This document shows positions 8,435-15,926 of a stretch of DNA of 27,440 nt, piece by piece. The DNA is from CAZBUB01 sp964494985 (GTDB taxonomy: Bacteria > Desulfobacterota > Desulfovibrionia > Desulfovibrionales > Desulfothermaceae). The stretch is from NCBI GenBank assembly GCA_964494985.1, contig CAZBUB010000032.1:1-27440 (forward strand). The letters run 5' to 3'. Position numbers and translations under genes: made by a program. Numbering within the stretch: the first letter of the stretch is position 1; every line of letters starts with the position of its first letter. The notes under the pieces were generated by a model that was given only the letters and a program-made list of their open reading frames with translations, had not been told where the DNA came from and did not search any database.

Positions 8435-9352
8435 ATGGAGGATGTTACCCGGGAGGCTCGCTCCAGGCTGGGCATGGAGCAGGTAGGGCAGGAGAGGATT
8501 CGAGATTGGATCCTTGTGCTCAGTGCATTGCGCATCCCCTTTACTATACGCCAGGAGGGCACAGGACATTGGGCTCTCCTGGTGGATTTTAAGGATAAGG
8601 AGAAGGCTCTGGAGCAGATCCTGGCCTATGAGCAGGAGAATCAGGAGCAGACAGCCAGCTTCCAGGCCACTGGAGCCCAGGGAAGGCTGGAACCCAGCAT
8701 TTGGATTTTGCTTTCGATCCTGCTCTTCTATCGTTTGACCCAAGTCCAATCCGGGATAATCTGGGAGACTGAGATTCCATGGCAGGAGCTGGGCAGGTTG
8801 GAAGTCCTGGCTGTGCAGAAGGGACAGTGGTGGAGGCTGGTCACTGCCCTGACTCTGCATGCCGACCTCCCACATGTCCTGGGCAATATTTGCATCGGGG
8901 GCATATTTATTATCCAGCTTTGCAGAAGCGTGGGCTCAGGTCTGGGATGGTTTTTGGTCTTACTCTCTGGGATCCTTGGTAATCTCTCAAATTTTTTTGT
9001 CCAGGATTCTACGCATGTCTCCCTGGGTGGCTCCACTGCAGTTTTCGGTGCGGTGGGTCTTTTGGCTGGGCTGCGCAGCCTGCAGGGTGCAGACCAGGAC
9101 CTGAGGCGGGAGCTCTTGCCCCTGGCTGCCGGACTGGGCCTATTGGCCCTTTTGGGTCTGGGAAGCAACCAGAATATTGACGTTTGGGCCCATATAATGG
9201 GCTTTTTCTGGGGGGGGACCCTGGGCCTGGTGCTGGGCCAGAGCATGTCCAAAGGGGGGTGGCCTAGGCCAGCATGGGATGCGCCTCTGGGCTTGGCTGC
9301 GCTGTTTATTGTTTTCTTTTCCTGGTGGCAGGCCCTACAAGGTTATTTGTAG
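8435..9352 (+). CDS. Rhomboid-family intramembrane serine protease
   Basis: 305-residue integral membrane protein. The first 80 residues form a soluble N-terminal domain, with several hydrophobic helices after that. The catalytic serine is in GGSTAVFG (S200, the GxSxxxFG motif) and the catalytic histidine in DVWAHIMGFFWGG (H253). An HADLPHVLGN segment (about 142-151) matches the conserved His/Asn helix of active rhomboids. It therefore appears catalytically competent; substrates are unknown. It follows pal by 68 bases. Its last 10 bases overlap the end of pyruvate kinase on the opposite strand. Confidence 0.92.
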   Translation: MEDVTREARSRLGMEQVGQERIRDWILVLSALRIPFTIRQEGTGHWALLVDFKDKEKALEQILAYEQENQEQTASFQATGAQGRLEPSIWILLSILLFYRLTQVQSGIIWETEIPWQELGRLEVLAVQKGQWWRLVTALTLHADLPHVLGNICIGGIFIIQLCRSVGSGLGWFLVLLSGILGNLSNFFVQDSTHVSLGGSTAVFGAVGLLAGLRSLQGADQDLRRELLPLAAGLGLLALLGLGSNQNIDVWAHIMGFFWGGTLGLVLGQSMSKGGWPRPAWDAPLGLAALFIVFFSWWQALQGYL

Positions 9353-10785
9353 TAGACCTTGATTTGATTGGTATGCCTTTCCTTTTGTCCAGGTGTGGGC
9401 TGTCCTGAAGTGATGACCACGCTTTGGCCAGGTTGGAAAAATTTTGATTCCTGGACAAAATCTTCCACCCGTTGCAGGTGGTTGGTCTTACTCTCATCCG
9501 AAGTCCTAGGCAGAATGCCCCAGAAGAAGTTCAAGAAGCGGATTACCCGGATGTCCGGAGTCAGAGCATAGATGGGCTGTGCAGGCCTGCGACTGGAAAG
9601 CAGCCTGGCTGTAGCCCCAGTGGTGGAGTGACAGGCCAGGGCAGCGCTTTCAGTGTTCTCAGCTACCAGACAGGCAGAATAGGCCAAGTACTTGGCAGGG
9701 TTTTTCTCCTGTTTGGGCCGGTAAGGACCTTGCATGCGCTCCAGGAGATATGCCTCAGCATGCCAGGCTATTTCCTGGATAAACCCCACTGCTTCCACAG
9801 GATAGCTGCCCACTGCTGTCTCCTCAGAGAGCATCACGCAGTCAGCCCCGTCCAGAATAGCGTTGGCCACGTCAGTAGTTTCCGCTCTGGTGGGCAGAGG
9901 ATTGTTGACCATGGACAGAAGCATCTGGGTAGCCACTATGGCAGGCTTTTGTACATGCCTACAGGCCCTGATTATCTTTTTTTGCAGCACCGGCAGACTA
10001 GGCAGCTCGCATTCCAGACCCAAGTCACCGCGGGCCACCATGACCCCATCGGCAACGGACAGGATCTGGTCCAGGTTCTCCACTGCATTAGCCCTTTCCA
10101 GCTTGGCTATGATCGGGGCCCAGCTGCCATGCTTCTGCAGCTCTGCCTGGACCTCTTCAATGTCCTTCTTATCCTGCACAAAGGACAGGGCAAAGCAATC
10201 CAGGCCAATATCCAAGCCTTGATGCAAGTTCTCTTTGTCCTTGGAGGTGAAGGCGGGCAACCTGATCTTTTTACCCGGAAAGGTGATGCCCTTGTGCGAG
10301 GAAAGGATTCCGCCGTTTATTGCCTCGAGCAGGAACAGGCGATCCTTTTCTAAGATTTTTCGGACCTGAAAGCGAGGCACCCCGTCACTTAGGGTGACTG
10401 GCATGTCCAGGCCCAGATTTTTCAGGGCCTGGGGCTGATCCAGGCTGATAAAGAGCCGGTCTTGGTGTTTGTCCTTGAAATCAGGCAGCCCTAGGTAGAT
10501 CTTATCCCCTTTGCTGACCTGGACAGGGGAGCCAGGGATATTCCCGATCCTTATCTTGGGCCCGCTCAGATCGCCCATGATGGTCAAAGGCAGCTGCAGT
10601 TTCTGCTCCAGGCCTCGGATGGACTCTACAGTGGGTAAAAAGGCCTGGGCGTCTGCATGGGAAAAGTTGAGCCTGAAGATGCGCACCCCGTGCAGGGCCA
10701 TGTCCTTGATGGTCTCCTGGTCACTGGAGGAGGGACCCAAGGTAGCTATGGTCTTGATGCGCATATGCTTCGTGTCTTGGAACAT
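9343..10785 (-). CDS. pyk: Pyruvate kinase
   Basis: Glycolytic enzyme transferring phosphate from phosphoenolpyruvate to ADP (480 residues, normal length). Visible motifs are the N-terminal KTIATLGPSS and R-FRLNFSHAD, MGDLSGPKIRIG, the active-site lysine region IIAKLERANAVENLDQI, VARGDLGLECELP, and the strongly conserved MLSEETAVGSYPVEAV. It begins 16 bases after the fdhA stop with only a weak ribosome binding site, so it may be translated from read-through of the Hdr/Fdh transcript. A second possible start is the methionine at codon 8. The 3' end overlaps the rhomboid gene convergently by 10 bases, leaving no room for an ordinary terminator. Confidence 0.95.
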   Translation of the reverse strand: MFQDTKHMRIKTIATLGPSSSDQETIKDMALHGVRIFRLNFSHADAQAFLPTVESIRGLEQKLQLPLTIMGDLSGPKIRIGNIPGSPVQVSKGDKIYLGLPDFKDKHQDRLFISLDQPQALKNLGLDMPVTLSDGVPRFQVRKILEKDRLFLLEAINGGILSSHKGITFPGKKIRLPAFTSKDKENLHQGLDIGLDCFALSFVQDKKDIEEVQAELQKHGSWAPIIAKLERANAVENLDQILSVADGVMVARGDLGLECELPSLPVLQKKIIRACRHVQKPAIVATQMLLSMVNNPLPTRAETTDVANAILDGADCVMLSEETAVGSYPVEAVGFIQEIAWHAEAYLLERMQGPYRPKQEKNPAKYLAYSACLVAENTESAALACHSTTGATARLLSSRRPAQPIYALTPDIRVIRFLNFFWGILPRTSDESKTNHLQRVEDFVQESKFFQPGQSVVITSGQPTPGQKERHTNQIKVYYK

Positions 10786-10801
10786 GGCTCAGAAAATAAC
10801 C

Positions 10802-12850
10802 TCAAGCAGTCTCGAGCTCAGCCTTTTCCAGCTTAACTGCACAGACCTTGAGCTCAGGGATCTTGGCTATAGGATCAATAGCGGTATTGGTCAGAACATT
10901 GGCGTTGCCTTCCAGGTAGTGGAAGGACATGAACACCGTGCCTTGGGGCAAAGTGTCCGTAATCCTGGCCTTGACCCTGACCTGGCCTCTCCTGGAGCTG
11001 ACTTGGAGGAAGTCCCCTGGCTGCAGCTCCAGTTCCTGAGCATCCTGGGGATTGATCTGGACTTCGCTTTCCGGGGCCTCCCTTTGCAACACAGGGGATA
11101 GCCCAGTCATAGTGCTGGTGTGGTAATGGGCATGCACCCTGCCAGTGGTCAGCCAGAAGGGGTATTCTTGGTCCACGCTTTCTGCAGGAGGCTTGTACTC
11201 TATGGCATGGAACAGGCCCTTGCCTCTGGCAAATCGCTCTTGGTGCAGGAACTTGGTCCCTGGATGCTCTGGATCAGGGCAGGGCCACTGCAGGCCTTCC
11301 CCTTCCAGTCTGGCATAGTTGATTCCGGCATAGGAAGGAGTCAGTCTGGAGATCTCTTGCATTATCTCTTCCGGGGAGGAGTACTGCATGGGATAACCCA
11401 GTTTGGTGGAGAGGTCCTGGATGATTTCCCAGTCAGGACGGGACTGGCCCACTGGCTCTATAGCTTTCCTGACCCGCAGCACTCTGCGCTCTGTATTGGT
11501 AAATGTCCCGTCTTTTTCCGCAAATGAAGCCCCGGGCAGGACCACATCCGCCAGCTCTGCCGTGGGAGTCAGAAACATGTCCTGTACCACAAGAAACTCC
11601 AGGTTCTGCAAGGCTTTTTTGACGTGAGTGCTGTCAGGATCGCTCTGCACCGGGTTCTCGCCCAGGACATAGAAGGCTCGCACCGAGCCGTCTGCTGCAC
11701 CGGATAACATCTCAGGCAAGGCTAGGCCAACCTGATCCGGGCCTGTAGCCCCCCAGACTTCGGACATCTTTTTGATGCTGCTGGCATCTGTAACTGCCTG
11801 GTATCCACTAAAGACGTTGGGCAGGCCGCCCATGTCGCAGGCTCCCTGCACATTGTTCTGGCCCCGTAAGGGATTTACACCAGTAGATTCCCGGCCCACG
11901 TTGCCGGTGAGCATGGCTAGATTGGCCAGGGTCTTGACATTATCCACTCCGGTTACATGTTGGGTGATGCCCATGCAGTAGACCAGGGAGGCCTTGTCAG
12001 CCTTGCCGTAGGCCTCTGCGATGTTCTGGATATCCTCTGGAGCTACGCCAGTAATTTCGCTGGCCTTTTGCGGGGTGTAGTTAGCCAGGATAGATTTTAG
12101 CTCTTCAAATCCTTCAGTTCTGCTGTCGATGAACTCCTGATCATGCCAGCCCTGTTCCAGAATAACCTGCATGATGGAGTTGAGCAAAGCTACATCAGAC
12201 CCCAGCCTTTGCTGTACATATACGTCAGCGAAGTCTGCCAGCTGGATGCGCCTGGGATCAGCCACAATCAGCTTGGCCCCTTTTTGCTTGGCCCGGAAAA
12301 TCCTGGTAGCCACGATGGGATGGGAAGATGTGGTGTTGGAACCAATGACAAAGATGCAATCCGCATCTTCTAGTTCATCCACGGAGTTTGTCATGGCTCC
12401 GCTGCCGAATGAGGCGGCCAGACCGGCCACTGTGGAGGAATGTCAGAGCCTGGCGCAGTGATCAATATTGTTGGTGCCTATCCCGCCCCTGGCCAGCTTC
12501 TGCAGCAGGTAGTTCTCCTCGTTGGTGATCTTGGCTGAGGCCAGGAAGGCCAGGCTCTGAGGACCGTGCTTCTCCTTGATCTCCCCGAGCCTGGAGGCAG
12601 TATAGTCCAGGGCTTCTTCCCAGCTGGCCTCTACCAGCTCCCCATTTTTGCGGATCAAAGGCGTCTTAAGCCTGCTTTCGTCCTGGATAAAATGATGCAC
12701 GTTCCAGCCCTTAATACACAGACTGCCCTTATTGACTGGACTAGTCTTGCAAGGAATGGGGCCTATGATTTTATCTTCGATCACCTCCAAAAAGAAGTTG
12801 CAGCCGCAGCCGCAATAGGGGCAGGTGGTGAGTGTGCTGCTGTATTGCAT
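10802..12850 (-). CDS. fdhA: Selenocysteine-containing formate dehydrogenase catalytic subunit
   Basis: Molybdopterin (Mo or W) enzyme that interconverts formate and CO2; 682 residues when the in-frame UGA at 12445-12443 is read as selenocysteine. N-terminal [4Fe-4S] ligands are C10, C13, C17 and C45. The active site reads NNIDHCARL-U-HS-TVAGLA, with U136 as the metal ligand and H137 beside it, exactly the FDH-H/FdhA pattern. The bis-MGD domains continue to a C-terminal cofactor-binding region with WLTTGRVHAHYHT. A GGUCU-loop SECIS hairpin follows the UGA. An AAGGA site precedes the ATG, 22 bases after the FdhB-like gene. There is no signal peptide, so it is cytoplasmic. Context couples it to MvhD and HdrA. 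Confidence 0.95.
12414..12430 (-). promoter_or_regulatory. SECIS hairpin of fdhA
   Basis: Downstream of the UGA at 12445-12443, the mRNA forms GUGGCC-GGUCU-GGCCGC (12430 down to 12414), a 6-bp stem with one G-U pair. The loop is the GGUCU known from the E. coli fdhF SECIS. The loop begins 18 bases after the UGA, which is also the E. coli spacing as I recall it. Confidence 0.9.
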
Positions 12851-12872
12851 GGATGTTGTCCTTGGTTCAGTT

Positions 12873-13682
12873 TTAGCTCTGTATCAAGTTCAAGGGGGCC
12901 TTGTGTTCTGCATCAGCCCCTGTGTAATAGTTAAACTCTTGGTTCAGGATGGCCTCTACTTTCTTGTACAGGGTACGCAAGGGGATGTCTGCGGGGCAGG
13001 CCTGCTCGCATAGGCCGCAGTCTATACATCTGCCTGCCATATGCGCAGCCCGGACCCAGTGAAAGATGGGTATCTCTGGGGGCAGGCTCCCGGTCTGGAC
13101 CAGAGTTTCATCCTCCAGGCTGCATTCCTTGCAGAAACACATGGGACAGATGTCTCGACAACCATAACACTTAACGCATTTTGAAAATTCAAACATCCAG
13201 TTTTTAAAGCGCTCTTCCAGGTCCAGGGCCTCTAGCTGGGCCACTGATTCAAACTCTCTGGGTTGGGCAGGTTCCCCAGCTACAGGTTTTTCAGGATAGG
13301 GTTTTTGGCACTGGCAGGCATCTGCCAGCTCCTGGGGGCAGCAGATGCCCACTTGGACCACCTGCTGCAGATCTATCTGCTTCCAGACCTGCAGGGCGTT
13401 GAGTCCCCTTTGATCGCAACCTCGGACCAAAACTCCGATTTTTTGTTCTGGATAGGCCTGGCAAATGGCCTGTAGAGACTTAAGCAGGGGGTATCTGGAG
13501 TCTCCTGGCTTTTGCACATCTCCCAGGTGCAGTTCGTCCAGTTCCTGGGGATCTTGGAAGAGATGGGGACAGATCTGACCGTGCCTTTGTTTGAGACCCA
13601 AAAAAGCCTGGATTTCTCGCTTTTGTAAGAGCTCCCTGGCCTGGGCCTGTACTTCTTTGATCATACTTGTCACCTGATTCAT
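12873..13682 (-). CDS. FdhB/FrhB-like iron-sulfur protein paired with formate dehydrogenase
   Basis: 269-residue cytoplasmic iron-sulfur protein. The N-terminal half contains KIGVLVRGCDQRGLNAL and VGICCPQELADACQCQKPYP (about residues 81-131), which resemble the FrhB/FdhB electron-transfer family. The C-terminal half holds a dense cysteine block CVKCYGCRDICPMCFCKEC (169-187) and a ferredoxin-type CIDCGLCEQACP (219-230), enough for at least two [4Fe-4S] clusters. It lies between MvhD-II and fdhA (gaps of 29 and 22 bases), so it likely passes electrons from formate dehydrogenase to MvhD. F420 or FAD binding cannot be confirmed by eye. A start at the methionine of codon 7 is also possible. Confidence 0.82.
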   Translation of the reverse strand: MNQVTSMIKEVQAQARELLQKREIQAFLGLKQRHGQICPHLFQDPQELDELHLGDVQKPGDSRYPLLKSLQAICQAYPEQKIGVLVRGCDQRGLNALQVWKQIDLQQVVQVGICCPQELADACQCQKPYPEKPVAGEPAQPREFESVAQLEALDLEERFKNWMFEFSKCVKCYGCRDICPMCFCKECSLEDETLVQTGSLPPEIPIFHWVRAAHMAGRCIDCGLCEQACPADIPLRTLYKKVEAILNQEFNYYTGADAEHKAPLNLIQS

Positions 13683-13711
13683 CTGGTTGGTGTTGTTCAG
13701 CTCGTGTCTGT

Positions 13712-14158
13712 CTAAGCTGCAGACTCCAGACCGGCAGAGGCCGGGTGCTTGTTGAGGGGTGAAGGCCCCACCTCTCGCAGGACCTGCACGAACTCTTTGA
13801 TAACGCCGGCAAACTCTGCTGCTTCAGCAGAGGAGACCCAGCCAGTGCGCAGCCTTTGGGGATCGATCCCGCTGAACTCTAAAAGTCCCTGCAGGAACTT
13901 GACCCTTTTCTGGGCGGAGTAATTACCATACAGGTAATTGCAGTCCCCCAGGTGTCAGCCGCCCACAAATACTCCGTCCACACCCTGCTGGAAAGCAAGC
14001 AGGACGTGGTGAGGGGAGACGCTGCCGCTGCACATGACCCTGACAATACGGATATTGCTCGGGTACTGGAACCGACTGACCCCGGCCAGGTCAGCTGCGG
14101 CGTATGCTCACCAAGTGCAGAGGAAGCAAATGATTCTAGGTTCAAAATCCTGGCTCAT
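13712..14158 (-). CDS. mvhD: MvhD-II: MvhD/VhuD-type [2Fe-2S] protein with two selenocysteines
   Basis: 148-residue electron-transfer subunit linking a dehydrogenase or hydrogenase to HdrA. Reading two in-frame UGA codons (14110-14108 and 13957-13955) as selenocysteine gives a full-length family member. U17 turns the N-terminal C-x2-C into LCTWUAYAAADLAG, and U68 replaces the cysteine in GGUHLGDCNYLYGN. A cysteine remains in RVMCSGS. It aligns along its whole length with MvhD-I (17924-17493), which has CNWC at the first site and U at the second. Each UGA is followed by its own hairpin. An AAGGAA site precedes the ATG. A conventional gene caller would miss this gene completely. Confidence 0.88.
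13921..13939 (-). promoter_or_regulatory. SECIS-like hairpin for the second UGA of MvhD-II
   Basis: After the UGA at 13957-13955 and 15 intervening bases, the mRNA forms AAUUACC-UGUAU-GGUAAUU, a perfect 7-bp stem with a 5-base loop holding G at its second position. MvhD-I has a hairpin of identical geometry. The basal pair is A-U here and C-G there, so it covaries. Confidence 0.75.
14076..14094 (-). promoter_or_regulatory. SECIS-like hairpin for the first UGA of MvhD-II
   Basis: Thirteen bases after the UGA at 14110-14108, the mRNA forms CUGACC-UGGCCGG-GGUCAG, a perfect 6-bp stem with a 7-base loop carrying G at its second position. The paralogue MvhD-I, which has TGC instead of TGA at this site, carries an A-A mismatch in the equivalent stem. 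Confidence 0.65.
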
Positions 14159-14221
14159 AGTCCATTCCTTGTGTTTTCCCGCCCTGAATGCAAGCGGGAT
14201 TCAGGTTTATATCCTAGGTTC

Positions 14222-15907
14222 TCAGGCCAAAGCCCGAATCTGGGAATTCATCTGTTCGGGTTTGTACCCCCTGAGCTTAGCGCTCTGGGAGGGACAAGTC
14301 GCAGCGCAGTTACCACAGCCCTTGCAAAGGATCTCGTTCACCCTGCAGATTGTGTTTTGCTGGTCATAATAAATGGCTTGATAGGGGCAAACCTCCAGGC
14401 AGCCCTGGCAGCCCACGCAGGTTTCCGGGGTGATCTCTGCCACGAGGGCGCTGGAAATGAGCTTTTCCTTGAACAGGATGGTGCCAACCCGGGCGGCAAG
14501 CCCAGTGCCCTGGGCGATAGCTTCTTCTGTGCTGGCTGGGTACCTCGCAGAGCCGCAGACAAATATCCCATCCGCGGCAAAGTCCAGAGGTCGCAGCTTG
14601 GCGTGGGCCTCCAGGAAAAATTGGTTCTGGTCTGTGGGTACCCGCATCATTTGGGATATTTTGGACGCATCTTCCCTGGCTACCAGGGGCGTGGACAAAA
14701 CTACCAAGTCGCAGTCCAGGCCCAGCTTTTGACCCAGCAGGGCGTGCTGATATTCCACATGTCCGGGCTGGACCTGGATCTGTGTTTGAGGATCATAGAC
14801 CTGGAATTGGATACCTTGGCCCCGGGCTTCCCAGAGCATCTTTTCTTTTTCCGTGCCATACATCTGCATATCCCGGTACAGGACATGGATCTCAGCCTCG
14901 GGATTACGGCGTTTGAGCTCCAGGGCATTCTTGACTCCGATGAGGCAACAGATCCTGGAGCAGTAAGGCCTCTCATCATTTCTGGCACCGGCGCATTGGA
15001 TCATGGCCACTCGGCCAGGGGCAAAGTCCTGATCCTGGAGCCTGTCCTCCAGCTCCATCTGGGTGATTACCTGGTCTCCATCATAGCCCAGCAGACCGTC
15101 CTGGGGGATCAAGGGCACTGCGCCTGTGGCCACGGCTATGCAGCCCACTGCTTCCTGTTGGGACTGTGTCTTTTCTGAGCCAAGCTGGACCTGGTAGTTG
15201 CCAATATAGCCATCCACACGCTGCACTAGGGTGCTGGTGTAGACCGTGATTCTGGGATGGTTCTGTATCCGGCCTGCCAGTTCTTGCACCCGATCCCGGG
15301 CCAGATCTCCGTCAGGGGCCAGACGGTGTAGTTGATTCAGCAGGCCCCCAAGCTGGGAAGTTTTTTCCACCAGGACCACTTCCAGGCCCATATCAGCCAG
15401 GGACTCGGCAGCGGTTAGACCGGCCAGGCCGCCGCCGATAACCAAAGTGCGGTAGACCAGAGAAGATTCGATATCCTGCTGAGGCTCCAGGTACCTGCTC
15501 TTGTAAACCCCCATCCTGACAAGTTCCATGGCCTTGCGGGTGGCTTGTTCCTTTTCCTGCATATGTACCCAGGAACATTGGTCCCGGATATTGACCATTT
15601 CAAAAAGATAGGGGTTCAGTCCGGCCTCTGCGCAGGAGGACGAAAACAAAGGCATATGGGTCCTGGGCGAGCATGAGGCCACCACGACTCGGTCTAGGTT
15701 GTGCTCCTGGATGCCCCGCTTGATCTCCTGGATGCCTGCTTCAGAGCAGGTATAGAGGTTCTCTTTGGCCAGGGCCACTCCTGGCAGGGTGGCTGCGTAT
15801 TCAGTCACTGCCTTGCAGTCCAGATGTCCGGCGATGTTGGAGCCGCAGTCACAGATAAATACCCCGACACGCTTGCCTGGACCTGCACTTTGCTTTTGGT
15901 TGCTCAT
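14222..15907 (-). CDS. hdrA: HdrA-IIb: HdrA-like flavoprotein, second half of a split double HdrA
   Basis: 561-residue flavin iron-sulfur protein. It opens with the HdrA N-terminal domain (VGVFICDCGSNIAG, about residues 14-27; CSWVHMQEKEQATRKAMELV near 111-130). A FAD-binding fold follows, with the dinucleotide motif VIGGGLAGLTAAESLADMG near 156. The C-terminus is a two-cluster ferredoxin (CVGCQGCLEVCP from 497, CKGCGNCAATCP from about 528). It aligns with the second half of HdrA-I (from residue 461). It has no in-frame UGA. It starts 19 bases after HdrA-IIa, with an AGGGGA ribosome binding site. Likely role: flavin-based electron branching or transfer in a soluble Hdr-type complex. Confidence 0.88.
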   Translation of the reverse strand: MSNQKQSAGPGKRVGVFICDCGSNIAGHLDCKAVTEYAATLPGVALAKENLYTCSEAGIQEIKRGIQEHNLDRVVVASCSPRTHMPLFSSSCAEAGLNPYLFEMVNIRDQCSWVHMQEKEQATRKAMELVRMGVYKSRYLEPQQDIESSLVYRTLVIGGGLAGLTAAESLADMGLEVVLVEKTSQLGGLLNQLHRLAPDGDLARDRVQELAGRIQNHPRITVYTSTLVQRVDGYIGNYQVQLGSEKTQSQQEAVGCIAVATGAVPLIPQDGLLGYDGDQVITQMELEDRLQDQDFAPGRVAMIQCAGARNDERPYCSRICCLIGVKNALELKRRNPEAEIHVLYRDMQMYGTEKEKMLWEARGQGIQFQVYDPQTQIQVQPGHVEYQHALLGQKLGLDCDLVVLSTPLVAREDASKISQMMRVPTDQNQFFLEAHAKLRPLDFAADGIFVCGSARYPASTEEAIAQGTGLAARVGTILFKEKLISSALVAEITPETCVGCQGCLEVCPYQAIYYDQQNTICRVNEILCKGCGNCAATCPSQSAKLRGYKPEQMNSQIRALA

Positions 15908-15926
15908 AGGCTGTTTATCCCCTGTG

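Noticed and set aside
9472..10353. Plus-strand open frame of 293 codons
   Set aside because: It is antisense to pyruvate kinase, whose identity is certain, and lacks any start signal.
12443..12445. UGA in fdhA as a nonsense mutation (pseudogene)
   Set aside because: The codon is exactly at the known selenocysteine position of formate dehydrogenases, followed by a GGUCU SECIS at the expected distance, with an intact frame on both sides.
13952..15178. Long plus-strand open frame of 408 codons
   Set aside because: It lies antisense to HdrA-IIb and MvhD-II, has no recognisable domain or ribosome binding site, and its existence follows from the codon bias of the real genes on the other strand.
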